A stretch of DNA of 64,000 bases from VBOC01 sp964512655 (GTDB taxonomy: Bacteria > Bacteroidota > Ignavibacteria > UBA10030 > SZUA-254). Below are positions 61,243 to 64,000 of the stretch, piece after piece. Positions within the stretch are counted from its first letter, which is position 1. Each line of letters opens with the position of its first letter. The position numbers and the translations under genes are program-made. The notes under the pieces are model-generated. The model had not been told where the DNA came from. It was given only the letters and a program-made list of their open reading frames with translations, and ran no database searches. The stretch is taken from contig CAZEJT010000001.1 in NCBI GenBank assembly GCA_964512655.1, forward strand, positions 62,001 to 126,000, given 5' to 3'.

Positions 61243-62186
61243 CGAACCTGGCCCAGCGCATCGTCACCGCGGCGGTTGCGATCCCGCTCATCCTGATCCT
61301 CTGCATCGCCGGCGGAATCTATTTCTTCCTCTTCGTCGCCCTCATTTCGGGAGTGGCGCTATCGGAGTTCTACTCGCTCGCCCGTCACAAAGGGGCGAAT
61401 CCGATCGCGGGTCTCGGCCTCTTCTTCGGTTTTCTCGTAAACCTTTCTTTTTATCACGCGCGGCTCCACTTGGCGCTCGCGCGTCTCGGCGAATGGGCAC
61501 AGATTGCCGTGCCGTTCCCCTCACAGACCCAGCTCCTGATGATCATCCTCCTCCTTGCCGTCGCCGTGTTGAGCATGGTGGAGCTCTTCCGCAACGCCGG
61601 GTCGCCGATCCTGAATCTCTCGGCGACCCTGTTCGGCATTCTCTACATCGCTCTGTTCGCAGGGACGATCATCGGGATCCGCGAGGTCTTCGTCCCCCTC
61701 GATTTCCCGATGCTGAGATACTTCGCCTCGGAATCGAGCTTTACCGATCCGGCGACCGTGCAGCGCGTGTACGGATGGGGCGGAAATACCGTGATTGCGA
61801 TCCTCGCCACAATCTGGATTTGCGACAGCGCAGCGTTCCATGTGGGTTCGGCCTTCGGGGCTCACAAGCTCTTTCCCCGCGTCAGTCCGAACAAGAGCTG
61901 GGAAGGAGCCGCTTCGGGGTTCGTCGCGGCAATCTGCGCCGCGGTCGCAGCGAAATACCTCATCCTCGAGTACCTTCCCCTCGGGAGCGCGATCGCGATT
62001 GGCGCCATCGTGGGAGTCTTCGGACAGCTCGGAGACCTGATCGAGTCGCTCCTCAAGCGCGATGCGGGCGTCAAGGATTCGTCGAACCTGATTCCGGGGC
62101 ACGGAGGAGCGTTTGACCGGTTCGATAGTTTGCTATTGGTGGCCCCCCTTGTGTATCTTTATTTAGATTTTTTCCTCTTCAGTTAA
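61239..62186 (+). CDS. cdsA: phosphatidate cytidylyltransferase
   Basis: 315 residues from the TTG that overlaps the upstream TGA (TTGA). The complete CdsA signature is present near the C-terminus: SLLKRDAGVKDSS then LIPGHGGAFDRFD. Multiple spans. It makes CDP-diacylglycerol from phosphatidate, the step after PlsY and PlsC. The open frame to 61020 is a shadow of the previous gene. Confidence 0.94.
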   Translation: MTNLAQRIVTAAVAIPLILILCIAGGIYFFLFVALISGVALSEFYSLARHKGANPIAGLGLFFGFLVNLSFYHARLHLALARLGEWAQIAVPFPSQTQLLMIILLLAVAVLSMVELFRNAGSPILNLSATLFGILYIALFAGTIIGIREVFVPLDFPMLRYFASESSFTDPATVQRVYGWGGNTVIAILATIWICDSAAFHVGSAFGAHKLFPRVSPNKSWEGAASGFVAAICAAVAAKYLILEYLPLGSAIAIGAIVGVFGQLGDLIESLLKRDAGVKDSSNLIPGHGGAFDRFDSLLLVAPLVYLYLDFFLFS

Positions 62187-62189
62187 CGC

Positions 62190-63491
62190 ATGGGGTCAGG
62201 CAAAAGAACGGTGAGCGTCCGCACGCTCGGATGCTCGAAAAACACGGTCGATTCGGAAGAGCTGATGGCTCAGCTCCGGAAGAACCGCATGCGGCTCGCC
62301 GGTGAGCGCGACGAGGCGGATATCGCCATTATCAACACCTGCGGTTTCATCGAGGCGGCGAAGAAGGAGTCGATCGATTCGATCCTCGAGGCGGTGGAGC
62401 AGAAGAAAACCGGAGCCGTGGGGAAGGTGATCGTCATGGGCTGCCTCTCACAGCGCTACGCAGAGGAGCTGAAGAGGGAGATCCCCGGAGTCGACGCGTT
62501 CCTCGGAGCCGGCCGCGTCGAAGACGCCGTCAGGGCGGCGGGAGGCGAATACAAGCACGAGCTGTTGGGTGAGCGGATGCTCTCCACCCCGTCTCACTTC
62601 GCCTACCTGAAGATTTCGGAGGGATGCGACCGGCCCTGTTCGTTCTGTGCGATACCCATCATGCGGGGTGCCCACCGGAGCAAGCCGATGGAGCGCGTGG
62701 TCCTTGAAGCGCGCCGGCTGGCAGCGCTTGGCGTCAAAGAGCTTATTCTCATCGCTCAGGACAGCACCTACTACGGTCTCGACATCTACGGCACCCGCGC
62801 GCTCGGTGAACTCCTGGACCGGCTCGCACGGGTGGAGGGACTCGAGTGGATCCGGTTGCTCTACGCCTTCCCCTCCGGCTTTCCGCTCGACGTGCTCGGT
62901 CAGTTCGCCGCCCACTCCAACATCTGCCGCTACCTCGACATACCGATCCAGCACGTATCCGATCCGGTCCTCTCGTCGATGAGGAGGGGGATCACTTCCG
63001 GGGCAATCAGGAAGCTTCTCGGCGAAATCCGCTCGGCGGTTGCCGGAATCGCCCTCCGCACGACGCTCATCACAGGCTACCCCGCGGAAGGGGAGGAGGA
63101 GTTCCGCGAGCTCCTCGACTTCGTGAGGGAAGGAATGTTCGACCGCCTTGGCGTCTTCACCTATTCGCAGGAGGAGGGCACCGGAGCGTATCCGCTCGGC
63201 GATCCCGTCCCCGAGGAGGTCAAGGAGGAGCGGCGGGCGTTGATCATGGAGGCGCAGATGGAGGTTTCGCGCTCGAGGAACGAACGTCTCATCGGAAGAA
63301 CGCTCAGGGTGCTCATCGACGGCGCGGCCGATGACGCCGCGATCGGACGCTCGGAGTGGGACGCTCCCGAAGTCGACAACGAGGTCATGGTGCAGGGGGG
63401 CGATGCGATACCGGCAGGGACATTCTGCAGCGCCACGATCGTGGACGCCGACGCCTACGACCTCTTCGCCATTCCCGCCGGAGGCCCGTGA
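62190..63491 (+). CDS. rimO: ribosomal protein S12 methylthiotransferase RimO
   Basis: A 433-residue radical-SAM enzyme. The UPF0004 domain carries Cys15, Cys51 and Cys85 for one 4Fe-4S cluster; the radical-SAM cluster is Cys146, Cys150 and Cys153 (CDRPCSFCAIP); a TRAM domain closes the protein. RSKPMERVVLEA and LLYAFPSGFP are typical of RimO rather than MiaB. It methylthiolates an aspartate of S12. Starts 3 bp after cdsA; its stop overlaps the next GTG. Confidence 0.94.
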   Translation: MGSGKRTVSVRTLGCSKNTVDSEELMAQLRKNRMRLAGERDEADIAIINTCGFIEAAKKESIDSILEAVEQKKTGAVGKVIVMGCLSQRYAEELKREIPGVDAFLGAGRVEDAVRAAGGEYKHELLGERMLSTPSHFAYLKISEGCDRPCSFCAIPIMRGAHRSKPMERVVLEARRLAALGVKELILIAQDSTYYGLDIYGTRALGELLDRLARVEGLEWIRLLYAFPSGFPLDVLGQFAAHSNICRYLDIPIQHVSDPVLSSMRRGITSGAIRKLLGEIRSAVAGIALRTTLITGYPAEGEEEFRELLDFVREGMFDRLGVFTYSQEEGTGAYPLGDPVPEEVKEERRALIMEAQMEVSRSRNERLIGRTLRVLIDGAADDAAIGRSEWDAPEVDNEVMVQGGDAIPAGTFCSATIVDADAYDLFAIPAGGP

Positions 63492-64000
63492 GCCGGGGCG
63501 CCGCGATCCCGGCGGCAGTACTCGGGCTGGCGCTCCTGGCTTCGCCCCCTGCCTCCCGCGCCCAGGATGAAGCCCCATCGTTCCAGCTTCCCGACGTTCC
63601 GCAGCTCTATTTCGACCTCCTCTGTTTTGCCGCCGACCGATCTCGGGACAGCCGCCTCGATGTCTATGTCGAAGTTCCCTACGAGGCGCTCCACTTCACG
63701 CGCGAGAACGACGTCTTCCGCAGCTCCTACGACATCACCGTGGATGTCAGCGACTCGGCCGAAAAGCTCGTCACCGAAAAGGTGTGGACCGAGAGGGTGG
63801 AGGCAAAGGAGTACGATGAGTCCGTCTCTCCGCACGCCGCCAACCTGAGCGAAAAGTCCTTCGTCGTGCCGCCTGCCTCCTATACCGTCACCATCCAGGT
63901 AAGCGATAACGACACAAAAAAAACCGTGCGCGGGAGGCGGAAAGTCGCGGTACGCGATTTTTTCAAGTCCCCGTTCTGCATGAGCGATCTGATGCTCGTG
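63488..64000 (+). CDS. GWxTD-domain-type secreted protein, partial at the window edge
   Basis: GTG 63488 overlaps the rimO stop (GTGA) and the frame stays open for 171 codons to the end of the window. Signal peptide IPAAVLGLALLASPPASRA. The mature N-terminus, with LDVYVEVPYEALHFTRE, SYDITVDVSDSAEKLVTEKVW in two parts and VPPASYTVTIQVSD, matches the beta-sandwich that opens GWxTD-domain proteins in this group. The GWxTD motif itself would lie beyond the edge, so the call is inference. Confidence 0.65.
   Translation, partial: MSRGAAIPAAVLGLALLASPPASRAQDEAPSFQLPDVPQLYFDLLCFAADRSRDSRLDVYVEVPYEALHFTRENDVFRSSYDITVDVSDSAEKLVTEKVWTERVEAKEYDESVSPHAANLSEKSFVVPPASYTVTIQVSDNDTKKTVRGRRKVAVRDFFKSPFCMSDLMLV

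Overview
The window is high-GC DNA from a member of the FCB (Fibrobacterota-Chlorobiota-Bacteroidota) superphylum, most like the Ignavibacteria. The evidence is at least four secreted proteins that end in a type IX secretion (T9SS) sorting domain with the NYPNPFNP motif, an S46 dipeptidyl-peptidase and a GWxTD-type protein. Most genes are compact housekeeping or envelope genes with overlapping starts and stops. No rRNA, tRNA, prophage or insertion sequence was recognised.

Layout. 0-4 kb (minus strand): a PTS IIA-like protein, then larB, cystathionine beta-synthase and a cystathionine gamma-lyase/synthase in what looks like one operon. 4.1-7.5 kb (minus): a large T9SS cargo with SdrD-B-like repeats. 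7.8-14.3 kb (plus): plsY, a split transketolase, an HtrA-like protease, purB and an aldehyde dehydrogenase. 14.4-22.05 kb: an AT-richer cassette array with nine attC-like sites and one half site, carrying small lipoproteins, secreted proteins, a T9SS cargo and a toxin-antitoxin pair, but no integrase (a CALIN). 22.1-23.7 kb: lysine 6-aminotransferase, followed by a 48-bp tandem palindromic repeat. 24.1-31.7 kb (minus): two coupled T9SS cargo genes (a subtilase and an Asp-box/BNR protein). 31.8-35.5 kb: nadE, rsmI, groES-groEL. 35.5-39.6 kb: a beta-barrel protein operon divergent from a PhoB/PhoR-like two-component system, with a canonical Pho-box-like sequence between them. 39.7-42.3 kb: an M24 peptidase, a T9SS-type gene remnant and transaldolase. 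42.6-47.7 kb: a five-gene YbhGFSR-like ABC export operon. 47.8-50 kb: S46 peptidase. 50.2-57.1 kb: two small genes, then an RND efflux MFP-pump-TolC operon. 57.4-64 kb: an envelope operon (GT9 glycosyltransferase, DUF3108, deoxyhypusine-synthase-like protein, CPBP protease, CdsA, RimO, partial GWxTD protein).

Three structures stand out. (1) The attC array lies between the aldehyde dehydrogenase and lysine 6-aminotransferase, enzymes that could act in successive steps of lysine catabolism. (2) Two families of short dispersed palindromes occur between genes and at gene ends; one has expanded into a five-copy array and another copy was duplicated together with the end of tolC. (3) About fifteen candidate promoters share a TTGnnn-N17-TATnTT pattern with the same 17-bp spacer, and two (larB, nadE) predict nearly leaderless transcripts. 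All protein calls come from reading the sequence; no database search was run.
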